64,000 nt of DNA from positions 11,036,001-11,100,000 of the forward strand of contig NC_003284.9 in NCBI RefSeq assembly GCF_000002985.6. The letters are read 5' to 3'. The position numbers were made by a program, and so were the translations under genes. The notes beneath the pieces are model-generated. The model saw only the letters and a list, made by a program, of their open reading frames with translations, was not told the origin of the DNA and did not search any database. This DNA is from Caenorhabditis elegans. Taxonomy: Eukaryota; Nematoda; Chromadorea; Rhabditida; Rhabditidae. Position 1 is the stretch's first letter. Every line of letters starts with the position of its first letter. Positions 25,631 through 37,663 of the stretch are shown in pieces.

Positions 25631-26321
25631 CCTCATTCTACCATTTTTCGCCATTTTTCCAGTACTTCTACCATTTTCTCTTAATAATCTCTTTCCAATT
25701 TCTTCACGCACTAATTATCAATCTGTGATCCTTTAATTATTGTCTACATGTATTAATAATAATATTAATAATGCAATTAATAAGACACGGTTCCGTGTTC
25801 CTTCCGTTGTATCTCATTGTCTTTTGAAAAAAGAAAAGTTAATTCAATAAATTTGTAAGTTCATTTTGAATCAGTGTTTTACAGTAGACTTACAGTAGTT
25901 TTGCAGTCGCTTACAGTACAATAGTATTGATATTGAAGGTTGTACAACGTTTACTTTCAGTTTATCCTCCTTTCCGTTTTACCGATTTTCGGCGTCATCC
26001 ATTTGACAGTTTCACTCCCGAACTTCAAACTTCCGATAATAAGATTTTCGGGCCTGTGTACCGTATCAAAAGCAATTCGAAAATGTATGACTGTCTTTAG
26101 AGAAACATACACTTGCTGCAACTAGCAAGCGAAACGAGGACACGATTTGAGATTTGAGAAGATAAACTCGAAGAGGCGAGAGAAGAAAGAGAACACAGAG
26201 AGGAAAGAAATCGGCGAAGGAGGTTGGACAAAAGAGAAGCGAAAACACTGGACGGATGACCCCGGTTCATTCGACACACCTTCTACAACATCCACACTTT
26301 TATTCATTTCATCCATCGAGA
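25631..26321. other. lpr-5 3'UTR and lpr-4 upstream region
   Basis: The 3'UTR is rich in TTAATAA words (25735-25780) with an AATAAA at about 25846. A purine-rich block (about 26140-26240) lies shortly upstream of the lpr-4 start. Several TACAGTA words occur at about 25880-25920. No coding exon is recognised. Confidence 0.45.
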
Positions 26322-28200
26322 ATGCTCTCGATAGGCATCCTCTCTATTTGTCTTGTTGGCCTTGCCGGCGCCCAACTTGACGCTTTTGCTCTTCCATCAG
26401 CACAACGTTATGCTCCTAAACCAACAGTGCCACCAGAGTTTTCCAATTACTTTGAACTTGATGGGCATGCTCGCGAATTGGTGGACTCTCTGCTAGGACC
26501 CCGCCCAGGAGGCCTTTTCCCGGAAAAGACGTTCGAGATTGGAGCCCCACAAGGTCCAGTTCAAAATGGAAATCAGCCAACACACGTTGTTTCAAGCCTA
26601 GAGAAGACACTTGAGTCATTCTTCACTGCTCCAGAGCTTCCCGCTGGCCAAGCACTTCCACCAGGATTTGGGTCTGGGTTTTCCGTTGCAAACAACAATA
26701 AGGCATTGACTTCTTTCGGAGACATTCGTCGTTCGCCATCAGGCAAAAAGGAAAACCAGGAGGTAGAAGGATCCGGTGCTGTCGAAAACTCAATTGCAGG
26801 AATTCCAAATGTACGTAAATCATCTTTCTGTCAGTCCGTTTTAAAATTTGTATTTTAGGTATTCTTGAAGTTGGCAAAACAACCAACTGCTCTAGTTGAC
26901 GCATTCAACAAGGCAGTTTCGGTTCCAAGAGACTCCAGCGGAAACCCAGTGTTTGAGACAGCACCAGTTGTCCCAGAAGGTGGATTCCTTCCAACTTCAG
27001 AAGTTCGTCGCTCTCCATCTTCAGTATCTGAAGTCTCGCACTCAATTGATTCTAAATCAGATGAACTTAATACAGAAGAGGTAAATTTTTTTCGCAGCGT
27101 TCTCGAACATTTATTTTTATCTTTTAGTATGGAGGTCTTTCCGAAGACTCAAACTCGTCTGGAGGTGGATTGATTGGAACTATTTTCAATCTTATCAAGC
27201 TCGGAGGAAAGAAAGCTAAGGAGAACGCCAAAAATGGGAACGGAACCGCTCCAGTAAGATTTCATATTCTTTTTAACCATCTTAATCGAGTTAATTTAGG
27301 AAAAGAACACTATCGGAAAGGCTGTATCCAACCTCCTTTCGGGAGAAAACAGTCCATTCCCAAAACCTGGTAGCAACATTCTGACTGATATGCTTTTCAA
27401 GACTCTTTCCAGTGGTTCACTCGAGTCCAATGGAACTGAAATTGAGAAGAGTGAAAATGGCTCAATTGTCCTTACCCCAGCTCAATCTGCCGCCATCAGC
27501 AGCAATCTTGAAATGATTCAAGATCTTATCATCAAGCCAAACTCTCCACTATGCACACAAAAACCAATCCCGGTTGAATTTGAACTCGATCCTCTTATGG
27601 GACAATGGTACCAAGTTATCTACTCTCCACCAGTATCTACTGGCCCTTGCAGCATGGTTTCTTACAAAAAACTTAGTGATAATGGAGAAGGTAACGTGCA
27701 TTAATAGATTTTAATCAGTTTTAACTAGTTGTTTTTCAGCCACCGGATCAATCGTAGATGTCTATGAGTACACAACTGATGGAACTCCATATGGAAAGCC
27801 AATAATCTCTTCTGGATATGCCTTGGTGAAAGGAAAGGGAGAACTCATCTTCAGAACAAATTCCAACAAAGAAGATGTGACTGTGCACATTCTTAGCGTT
27901 GGACCATTGAATCATCAGGGAGAATATGAATATGTTGTCATGTCCACCAACTGCAACTATCCAGTCTATGTATTTGCAAGAGATACTAGCATTTTCAAGC
28001 AGGTATGAAAATTAATTAACAGTGATTATGTTGTGATAATTCAACTGATATTATTTTAGAAATACGAACCAGTTGTCAATGAGTTCCTGGACAAGAGCGG
28101 AATTGTGAATGGAATCTCTCGCCTGCTTAATGTTGTTGCTCCAGTCGACAACACTATGTGCATCTTCCCACCACATCTTTTCTACAACCAAGGAAGATAG
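26322..28200 (+). CDS. lpr-4: Lipocalin-related secreted protein, likely LPR-4
   Basis: This is the third member of the cluster, a secreted protein expected in apical extracellular matrix. Exons: 26322-26810, 26859-27080, 27128-27253, 27300-27690, 27740-28002, 28060-28200, giving 543 residues. A signal peptide (MLSIGILSICLVGLAGA) is followed by a low-complexity N-terminal region of about 400 residues. It contains two dibasic motifs, DIRRSPS and EVRRSPS, and Lys-rich segments (GGKKAKENAKNGNG). The lipocalin-like domain begins at about residue 425 with MGQWYQVIYSPP, and cysteines occur at positions shared with the paralogues. Exon 5 corresponds to two exons in the neighbours, so this copy has lost an intron. 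The symbol is inferred from order in the cluster. Confidence 0.85.
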
Positions 28201-29187
28201 TTTACTCGCCACCATCTTAATAATTTCTAATAACTCCTAATAATTTTTAATATGGTTTTTTTCCATCCATCATCCCGTTCTCATTGCCCTTTCTTCTCTT
28301 TCAACCCTCGGGTGATTACCTCATCTTTTTAAGTCTTAGTTTACAATCCAAAGCATTTTTCTTTAATTTTCATTTAGAAACTACACAAAAAATCAGGCCG
28401 TGGGCTCGTGCATTCCTTGTTGTATATAGAATTTCGAATAATTTATTCCTTTTTATAATTTCGGTTATATTTTTTCTACGTCTTTCACACTTGTCCTAAT
28501 AATGTTGATAATATGCAGTTAATAAATTTTTTAAACTATCTATTTTTAACATTTCTTTAGTAATGAAGAAAGAAGTACAATTATTAAACGGATGCGCAAT
28601 TCTTAACAAAAATGGCATCGTCGAAAAATCAGAGTTGATGTTTCTATAATTGATCATAAAGGATTAAATACAATTAATGAATATTCTCAATTTCTCGGCC
28701 CAGATCATTCTTACAACCATGTTATAAAATTATTCAGAAAAGTCATTTTTTAGAACTTAAAACTTTGGTTTACGAAAAATGCCGATTTTGACTTATTGAG
28801 AAAGGGGTTTCTTCTTATTTTCTTGTATCAATTTACTCATTTTTCAATTAGGTCAGGTCAAACTCTGGAACAGTGTTTGCCTGTCACATTTATCTTCATC
28901 ATTCCTATTTCTGAGAGTATCTCTCTATCTCTATCAGAGTAATTCAATCCAGAGGATTAGAAAGGGGTACGGGGAAAAGCGAATATCGGTCAAGTGAAAG
29001 TGGTGACTGTCGCAATGATTCGCGGATACAGTCCAGTGAATCTTGCATGAAGAGACGCAAAAGAAGAAGCGAAAATTGGCACGTAACGAGAGTGAAAGCC
29101 TATCGACGCTGGACATTTTGAGGTCAACATATATCTCACCCGGACGATACAGCCCATTGAGAAAGCCCACACTTGGAAGTTCTAACG
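28201..29187. other. lpr-4 3'UTR and lpr-3 promoter/leader
   Basis: The 3'UTR again carries repeated TAATAA words (28217-28250), with AATAAATT near 28521. The final part before 29188 is purine-rich (about 28960-29100). No coding exon is recognised. Confidence 0.45.
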
Positions 29188-30560
29188 ATGCAACGGCTGA
29201 CGGCGGTTGTTTTCGCCTGCGTAATTGGAGGAGTTTTCCTCGCTGCACCAGATGCACCAACATTCGATAGCCTGCCCGCTGGAATCGACCCAACTGCAAA
29301 GGTAAACATTTTGTATTTTTTTCAGTTATTTGAGAGTGCTCAATTTCAGATTGGACCACCAGGAACTGACGACAAAGCTCTTGTGAAAGTTGGAGAGGTG
29401 GCTGAATCAATTTTGGATAAACTTGGATTCAGTACCAGAGATGAAAAGGATATTCGTCGTGCCCCAGTGCCAAGTTCTTTCTTTGGAGTGAGTATCTATG
29501 TAAATCTGCTGAATGAAATATTCTTCTCGTTTCTGAAATTAAAAAAAAATCTGACGTTTAGAGTGACGATGTCAACCAAGTTATTGAAGAGGCTAATGCT
29601 AATCGTGTTGACCTTCAAGGAATCACCTCTGGACAAATCCCAGGACTTGCTCCAATCCCAGTACCAGGATTCCCAGGACCACAGGACGCACCAGTTATTC
29701 CAGGAGTCAACACTATTCCAGGACTTAGCAATTTTAACTACCTTGTCGGACAACTTTTCCCACAAATGATTCCACCAGCAAACACTCTTCTAGGATCTTC
29801 AATCAGCAGAATTCTTCCAAAGGATACTGCAAAAAATATCGCAAAGGATGTGTTCAGAGCTGTTCACCCAACTGCTGAAAATGTAGATACCGCTAGAATG
29901 ATGGGAAGATGGTTCCAAGTTATCAACTCTCCACATGTCATCCGTGAGGCCTGCACCGTGTCACACTGTAAGTAGCAGATTATATATGTCTTAACTAAAA
30001 CACTTTTTTTAAACCATCTTGCCAATGTTCAATTTTCAGTCGGAGCCCTTACGAACAACACATACTCTGCTTCCTTCACCATCCTCAAGTTCTACAGAGA
30101 AGGAAATCCAAATGGATCCCCAAGATATGCTCTCGGATACGGATTCAAATCTGGAGAAACTGGACAATTCGTTCTTCACAACTCCAATTCTGCTGATGCC
30201 GAGCCTTGTAAGTTATAAACTAACTACATAATTGATAGTTGTGAAATATGCTCAGTCTGGGTTATCAAGATGGGACCACTCAATGAGTACAAGCAATACG
30301 ACTACGCCATCGTTTCTACCTGGGTCAGATATCCAGTCTTTGTCATTGCTCGTGACCCAGAACGCTTCAGAAAGCTGCACATGAAGAATGTCCTCGAATT
30401 CTTGCAACAGAACAGTGAGTTAACATGGTAGAGCTTTTTTATTTAATAATTTTAATATTTAGACTACATCAACGTCATGACCAAGGCCTTCAACATGATC
30501 TCTCCAGTTGACTATGAAGCCTGTCAGTACACTCCAACTTTCTCTGGAACCGGAAAGTAA
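29188..30560 (+). CDS. lpr-3: Lipocalin-related secreted protein, likely LPR-3
   Basis: This is the last member of the tandem cluster. LPR-3 is known in C. elegans for maintaining apical matrix, epidermal barrier and excretory tube integrity; applying that here depends on the symbol being right. Exons: 29188-29301, 29350-29487, 29562-29967, 30040-30207, 30256-30414, 30463-30560, giving 360 residues. A signal peptide (MQRLTAVVFACVIGGVFLAA) is followed by a moderate Pro-rich region with one DIRRAPV dibasic motif and PGF/PGP/PGV-type repeats. The lipocalin-like domain begins at about residue 200 with MMGRWFQVINSPH. It is close to the lpr-6 domain (shared FW-I-K-GP and YxYAI-S-WV-YPV stretches). 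Phases and intron positions match lpr-6 in the lipocalin part, marking these two as the closest pair. Confidence 0.85.
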
Positions 30561-32765
30561 TTGCTTGCAAGCGCCGTACGACTGTCATCTCGCTGTCGGG
30601 TATCCTCCATCAATTAATTGTTTCTCCCCAAACATTCCATTCTGTGTGTAGACAGATTTTGTAATAATAATAATTATAATAATGAAACTAATAACAACAA
30701 GAAGTTAGTTATAATAACTTGTAATTTTTCCCTTTCCTTGTGCCTCATTAATAACGGATTCTATGAAATCCTGATCCTCAGTTTGACAATAATAAACTAT
30801 TTGATATTAAACCGTTGATCCTCAGCAAGTGTATATATTTTAAAATTAAATAAACAGCTTCTTTTTAGTTACATAGAAACTGTAAACTAAACACTCCGAA
30901 GGCAGTTTAAAAAAGGTAAATGAAGTTTACAAAAATGCCAACATAGTAGTGGAGCGGGGCCATCGGAAACCGATTAATATTTCAGATGTGAAATAGCTAG
31001 ACAATTATTCAGAATGATCTACCGTTTTGAGTAACATAATCTGTTAAAATTTAAACAAGTCAACAATTGCTCATTATTTTTCTAATTTCATCATTCCTAC
31101 AAACTAAAATTATTTACAGAAACTGCTCCCTACTCTGGAAGTTTGAACCTTAAATAATAAAACTTCAGGGATTTGAATTTGTGTTCCGCAATTAACTGTT
31201 TAAGCTTTTGGATTACAAATGTCTTGGTTTTATACCTGAGGTTTGAACAAACAGTTTTCAAGATTCACAACATCCATTTAAACTTTATCACCGACTCACA
31301 GAAGATGCTTCCTACGTGCCAGTTATTTTGAGAGATAAAGAGGAAAGCCTCTTTGGAAAAGTGCAAGCAACATTTTTCAAATATCCAGGTCATCTTTCCC
31401 AAATCTTGTCGACCAAAGGCGACTGTGTTGCGCATTGCGCTTCTCAGTGGATTATGTCAGATTCGATATCAAAAGTTTTTCTTGGACAATTCTCTCATTT
31501 CGCTTTCGTAACAAAATTGGGTCATGGTCGGTTGTGTTTTATCTCGAATTTCCCGGATAGCTGATTGTAGAAATCGGATAAAAAGAATGAATTAAAACAG
31601 GGAAGTTAATTTGAAAAATTCGAGGAGAAAGGCAGCCGGAAAATTTTATTTTGCGTGTCAGTTGAGAGAAAAGTGTTTATTATAAGCGTGTTTAGTTCAG
31701 GACCTGATACTTACAAACATGGTAAAAAACGAAACTGGGCAAATTAGGAAAAATCGAGTATTTTGCCATTGAAAACGACAAAAAATGTTCAACAGTGCCT
31801 GAATAAACCATGAAAGTATTGCCCAAGATAATTTTAAGCAGGTATTTAATATTAGTAGTATTTAATATTAGTAGGTAATCAGGTAACAAGTATAGGCAGG
31901 TATGCTTAAGGTTCATTTTTATTTTGCTGAAGATATTTTGCTTTAGCTACTTTCAGACATTTCCCCGTATATTTGCAATATGTAGAAGACTGTAGTCGGA
32001 GAAATGTATCAAATAAGTATCTTCAAGTAAAAACGTTCTAGAGAATTGCCTGCAAATTTGAATGTTTAAAAATTGACAATTTTTTCCACAGAAAATATAT
32101 AAACAATTGCATAACTTTTTTAAACTTTTTAATTATAAAATTTAAATCAACTCTACAAATTTCCTCTCAATACTCATTGATTTTCTATTTTAAAGGTTTA
32201 TGTTCATGTTCAACAATTATATTCACGCGTTTAAATTTTATTCCTAGATTGCTCAATTCATTATTCATTGTCCTTCTGTTCAGGCGCATGTTTTCCGAAA
32301 GATCAGCATTTGGGCACGCTCCAGGACAAGCATCAAAATGACAAAATTGAGTTTTAGCTCTCTGAATGTATGTCTCAAATCCGAATCACAGAACTATTCT
32401 TGGTCACGTTTAGTGCACATTGTGTTGCATCTCACTGGTCAGAATAAGGGGTACTCATTGCACAAGCTCAAGAAGACGACGAGAAGCAAGATGATGAGTT
32501 GCGGCAGACGACAAGACACATAGATCGATAGGCGCCGGTGATGGAAGTGGAGAGCAATGGAGCACGCCTCTCGCCCCCGGGCTTCATTTGAAACCTCTTC
32601 TTCTTTTTTTCCCTTCTTTTGCTACTTGGGGCCTTTTAGAGAAAAAAAAGGAGTTGAAGAAGAAGGAAAAGTCGCCGTTTTGCTGTTGTGCTTGCTTGTT
32701 TTTCCTATTTCTCCTCCTTTTTCGTTTTCTTCCAAGTGGTGTGCACCAGTTGAACGCTAGCTGCA
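30561..32765. other. Intergenic region between lpr-3 and the GGA gene
   Basis: The 3'UTR of lpr-3 has repeated TAATAA words (30660-30700) and an ATAATAAAC signal at about 30787. A duplicated TATTTAATATTAGTAG word lies near 31840-31875. The region 32580-32760 is pyrimidine-rich with a purine-rich middle and leads into the GGA start. The reading frame at 31316-31564 has no recognisable features. No further gene is seen. Confidence 0.45.
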
Positions 32766-35700
32766 ATGGAGGAAGAACCAGTGCGTCCCATTGACTACTG
32801 GGTTTGTAAGTGACACTTAAGTTGGGAATGTGCAGAGAAATTGCAATGATTTTAGGTCGCGCAACAGATAGATTCATCGGTGACGAGGAAAGAATTAAAG
32901 CATTGGACTTCATAATTGAAAGCATTTATAAACAAGTAAGTTTGAAATTTGTGAGAATCAAGGAAAACAATACAACTGGACAAAGATATTTTGAGAAACA
33001 ATACTTTGAAAATGCATGTCCTTTGTTTTCGTTTATTTTCAATTTGATTAGATGTAATTTGCCTTTATTTTTTAGTTAAACATATAACTCAATTTCATCA
33101 GTTTGCTTCCGTTTATTGATACTTGGGTAGTGCTCAAAATAATTAAATTCAAATTAATGAATTGAAATCAAAACGTAAGTTCTTTTCTAATTTCTAGCAT
33201 TAGAAGTAATTTCTGAACCTAAAGATTGAAAAAAATTGAAATTTTATTAAAATTAATATTCCCGTGTTTAAATATCACAAAGATCTACAACGTACAAGTT
33301 TTCAGCCTGCAAGTGCACTGCTCGCAGTGGATCTTTTTTCACACAAGCTTTCAAGTCCTTCACAAGAAGAAGCGATGCTTACAATCAGAGTGAGGATTCG
33401 TTTACTTCAAAATCATGTTCAAAGATTTTCTATTCAAAAAACCATATTAGACAATTATTTTTTAGTTTAAAATAATGTTTTTCAGGCTCTTGATTATTTA
33501 GTACGCAATGGAGGCGAAAAGGTTCATGAGCGCTGTGGTCGTTACAAATTCCTAAATGAGCTTGTCCGATTGATAGCTCCCAAATACAATGGGAAATTGA
33601 CAAGCGACGCACTGAAAACGGAAATCATAAAGCTGCTGTTCATCTGGCAATTGTCAATCAAGCACATTCCAAAATACAAGCAAGTGTACGAGTCATTAAA
33701 ATTGAGCAAGATAATCACTGACGATCCGCATGTTAGAGAAACTGAAGTTCCTGTTTTCGCAGGTGATTTTCTCTTCACTTTATAATAATAATAAGTAATA
33801 TTCACGTCTATTTTCAGTTCCACCTGTCAGGTCATCGGTGTTTGACAATGAAGAGCAAGCCGTTCTTTTGAAAGCTTTATTATCAAGTAATCGCCCAGAA
33901 GACTTGGAAACTGCCAATAATCTAATCAAAACTCTTGTAGAAACTGTAAGTTTTTTTTTCAAAAAGTCAATGTTTCAGTCATTGAACATTGAATTATAGT
34001 CAAGTAGTCGAAACATCAACTTTGAAATCAACTCTAATCAAATTTTCACGCCTGACGTTAGTGCATGTAAATTCACATTAGACGTAATCCACCCACGAGT
34101 ACATTGCAGGAAGAGCACAAGCTTGTCAAGATTCATGAACGCCGGAAAAAGTTAGATCATGCTATCAACCTGTGCAATCAAGTTGAACATCTACGGCTCG
34201 ACAAGGCGGCGGAAACAATCGGACTCGGAAATTATTCGCCAGATAATGAACTTACCCTTCAGGTTTTGATTAGTATAAACACTTTTAATTATTAAAAATT
34301 TCGGTTCAGAGGGTAACGAATGAACTGATTCAACTTCAAGAATTGTTTTATGGATATGTCAATGAACTAGCAGAAAACAATGATCCTTGCCTAGAAGAAG
34401 TTTTAAATATTAACGACCAAATCAATAGAGTTCTGCCCGAAAATGAAACTCCGAAATGTGGAAATAGAGCCCCAATTTCGGCAAGAACTCAGTGTAAGTC
34501 CAATTCGATTATTTTCAATTGGTGGGCTGTTTCTTTGACTTCTTCATTATTAGTTTGTGTTAGCATTTAGTTTCTATAATAAATTAATAAAAACCACTGA
34601 ACAAAAAAATATTCTTATTTTAATTGTTTATTCATTAAATTGAACTGCAACTAAAAAGATCGCATCATTTCAATTCTATTAATAATGATTATTTAAGTGG
34701 ATCCAGAGAACCAAGAATTGCTTGTTTTCAACACACCAACAAGCGAAGTGCCTCCTAAGAACGGATTTTGTGACCCCCGTGATTTGGTTAGTAGTTTTAA
34801 TACTCAAACTTTCCGAAAACCAATGATAATTCAGGAAGGAAGTTTGCTAAACAATATGATAGAGTCGGAGTTCGTCGAAGAACCAAAGGTTGGTTGGAAT
34901 TATTTTTTCAAAGTTTACGGACAAAAAAATTTTCTAGATCGTTCCCGTTCAACAAATGACGCCCGTTTTGAACCGGAACAGCTCAGCAAGTCCTCGTGCT
35001 AGTGGAGACTCTTCTATATTTGAAACTGATTTTCTGGCTGGGAAACGGCTCCCAGAGTAAGAATTATTCATTTGAATAATGTAGTTCAACGATTTTCAGA
35101 CCTCTCAAACCACCGACATTGAATGAGTTGAAACCAAATACAACAACAATTACGCTAGAAGCTTTAGAAGTTCTGGTACCACCAATGTCCCCAGAACCAA
35201 CAAGTCTGTCCCCAAAAGCTATCCCTGAGAAAGTTGCACTGAACCCAAGTTCAATAATAATGAGTTTGTGAACCAAGTTACTGAACAAGTTTAATTCAGA
35301 AATTCCAGGGAATCGCGTACCCATTGAAGTACTCTACAGCAAAGGTATGAGGATTCTTCTCTACTATTGCCAATCAGATATGACTGTCAGCAATATTCAT
35401 TCTTATGTGTTGGTTATTCAGAATCACAATAATTTCACAATTAAAGATGTCAACTTGAGCTTGAAAACAAATGATAAGGTAACTGATCTTCAAAAAACAA
35501 AGCAATTATTCAAATTCTAATTTCCTAAACCACATCATGTTGATTCATTTAGAATGTCATTATCCGGCTGCAGGATTCTGTCAACAATCTTGCTGGTTTC
35601 AATATATTTGGTCAGCAAGAAACAATCAACCTTCTTCTTTGCATTCAGCAACTTAATGACGTCAAAGACGTTGAACTTGACTTCACTCTAGCTTACAAAA

Positions 35701-35777
35701 AGAGTTTAGAATCGGCGATTAGTGGAAGCTTCACATTACCCATCATTCCAGAACATATTTTTAATATTAATTTTTGA
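32766..35777 (+). CDS. GGA-type clathrin adaptor (VHS-GAT-GAE)
   Basis: This is a monomeric adaptor that would sort cargo between trans-Golgi and endosomes under ARF control. Exons: 32766-32805, 32856-32935, 33306-33389, 33486-33762, 33818-33945, 34110-34262, 34310-34493, 34698-34786, 34835-34888, 34938-35056, 35100-35263, 35300-35478, 35553-35777, giving 591 residues. Residues 1 to about 150 form a VHS domain (ALDYLVRNGGEKVHERCGRY). Residues about 160-315 form a GAT domain (EEHKLVKIHERRKKLDHAIN). A Ser/Pro-rich hinge with acidic DSSIFETDF follows. Residues about 463-591 form the gamma-ear (VPIEVLYSKGMRILLYYC … ISGSFTLPIIPE). The ear separates GGA from other VHS proteins such as TOM1 or STAM. 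Exon 11 uses a GTTTGT donor. Trans-splicing or a short leader is likely, but no clear acceptor sits next to the ATG. Confidence 0.9.
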
Positions 35778-37663
35778 ATTGTAAATTGAGAAAAATATTT
35801 TTTCGTTTGTTTTTTTTTGTCCCGGTTTACATATTTTGTCGATTTCGAATGACTAGAAAATGCTAAACATCCCCAATTTTGCTTGTATACGTTTCATGTA
35901 AAGGTTTTTGCGAAGGAAAATATAAATCTTGATTTAATCTTTTAGCTCAGGCAGTAAAACGCTGGCATTAAATGCAATCTTCATGGCACTTGTGTTGGAG
36001 AAGAGTACAAAACTACCAAGGATTAATTTTAATAAATATCTTTATTTTTCCATGTATATGTATTCATTGAACATTATATTGTTCAAAACAACAATAAATG
36101 AACTGAAAATGGTTTTAATAATACTTTTCTGTCTTTTAGAAAAAATATTTTATGTTAACCTATGTCGACAAATATATTATTGACGGTGTGTCTAAAACGT
36201 CAACTTTTCATATAGCTCAATTGGGTCTCAAACAACGTTTTGTTGTTAAATTTATTAGAAATAGCTTGAAAACATAAACTTTACAAGAATGGTTGTAACA
36301 TTAGCAACTGATTGATAACTCGGTAAATTAGCACCACTTCACCACCAACTTTAGCCACTTTATAACTGCCATTTACAGAAGTGGCAAAAATTGGTCGAAG
36401 TTGGGCAGTGTTTTCACGCTCTGAACAACTGGGAAAAGTTGGTTGGAGTTCGCAAACGTTGACCAAAGTTGGCAAAACTTGGCGAAAACTGGTCAAGAAG
36501 TGGACAAGGTTGGCTAGAAAAAAGGTAAAGTTAATAAAGTTAATTGGAAAGTGGTTGAAACCTAGTGGAAGTTAGAAAGTGGAAAACAAGCAACAGGTAT
36601 ATTTTCTAGTGCCGAAAACAAAATGTAACGGTTATTTAAATGCTAAAAAGTTTAAATTATATCAGCACGATGAAATGTCAGTTTAGTCTGTGTATTTTAT
36701 ATATATATATTTATTCAAAACGTCGTAATTGTGAAACAAATTCACGCTTTTAAAAAAGTTTTAATCAAATTTTTTTAATTTTGGAAATTTGAAGTTCGTT
36801 CTCATTTCTTCTAAAAAATACTTTGAGCATTGTGGATTATGTCGTCTAACAATTTGCCACTGCGAGAATGCCAAATTGTCGTAAGGTTCGGTGTGCGCGG
36901 ACTTGCGGACCTGCGGGGTGTCCGTGCGTGAGCGTTTCCATGCACCCCAAAACACCTTTTTTCCCGACTCGTATCGATCTGCAACTCTCTTCACAATATG
37001 TTTCTTTCGATTTCTGTGATATTTTCATTTTTTTTATTGAGTAAATTTTGCCTAACAAAAACGTTTAAGGCAAATATTTTGCATCTTTCGGCGCAGGCAC
37101 TGCCGACGTTTTTGTTTTTTCATGTTTCCACCTTCTGGCGCTCACACAAAGAAAACACCTGTACAATCGTCTTCAATCAGTCAATATGTTTCTTTTTATC
37201 AATTCTTATCATTCCGTCTTCTAGTCTCAAAATATAATTTGATTTAAATCGGTCAATTTCTCGTAAAAACATTTGAAGGAAATTATCGATTTTTCAATCC
37301 ACGCCAAAGCTCTTTTGTGTGCTACAGCTAAAATCAAGTTTCGCAGATCATTTCAAATGATTAAGAGTCTTATCAATGTCAATGACAAACTAAATTTGTC
37401 GGCTCGAGGCATAATGTATGGTTTTCATTTCTCCTTTGTTCCTTTCGTGTTGAAAAATATATGATTAACTAGTTTTGTCGCAGCTCTAAAATATGCATGT
37501 TTCCAAAAATTCCCTATTGTTATTGGAGCGCACTTTTTGTCTCTCCGTCTCTCTTATCGTTTGATATGCCTATAATCTCTAGCCACAGTTGTTGTTTTTC
37601 ATTTTTAAGTTGCGATTCCATTTATCGATTAATTAATATTTTACTTACATATTTCAGAAAATC
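35778..37663. other. Intergenic region between the GGA and PRPP-associated genes
   Basis: Contains the GGA 3'UTR (AATAAATAT near 36028), a diverged copy of a dispersed repeat (36375-36590, listed separately), a short AT run near 36700 and a GC-rich patch at about 36885-36945. No coding exon is seen. A TTTCAG acceptor seven bases before 37664 ends the region. Confidence 0.45.
36375..36590 (+). repeat. Dispersed repeat, copy 1 (GTGG/AAAGTTGG-rich)
   Basis: The segment is a chain of short words such as AAAGTTGG, AAGTGG and TTGGCAAAACTTGG, and it aligns over most of its length with 53668-53842. Shared blocks include GGGCAG(T/C)GTTTT…CTGGAAAA, GGCGAAA…GAAGTGG and TTGGAAAGTGGTT. It does not encode protein; the open frame through it is a by-product of the repeat. 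Confidence 0.7.

Noticed and set aside
31316-31564. 82-codon open frame on the + strand upstream of the GGA gene
   Set aside because: No recognisable domain, no splice partners and no clear start context.
36846-37058. GC-rich patch and minus-strand frame upstream of the PRPP-associated gene
   Set aside because: No protein features; more likely promoter or repeat sequence.
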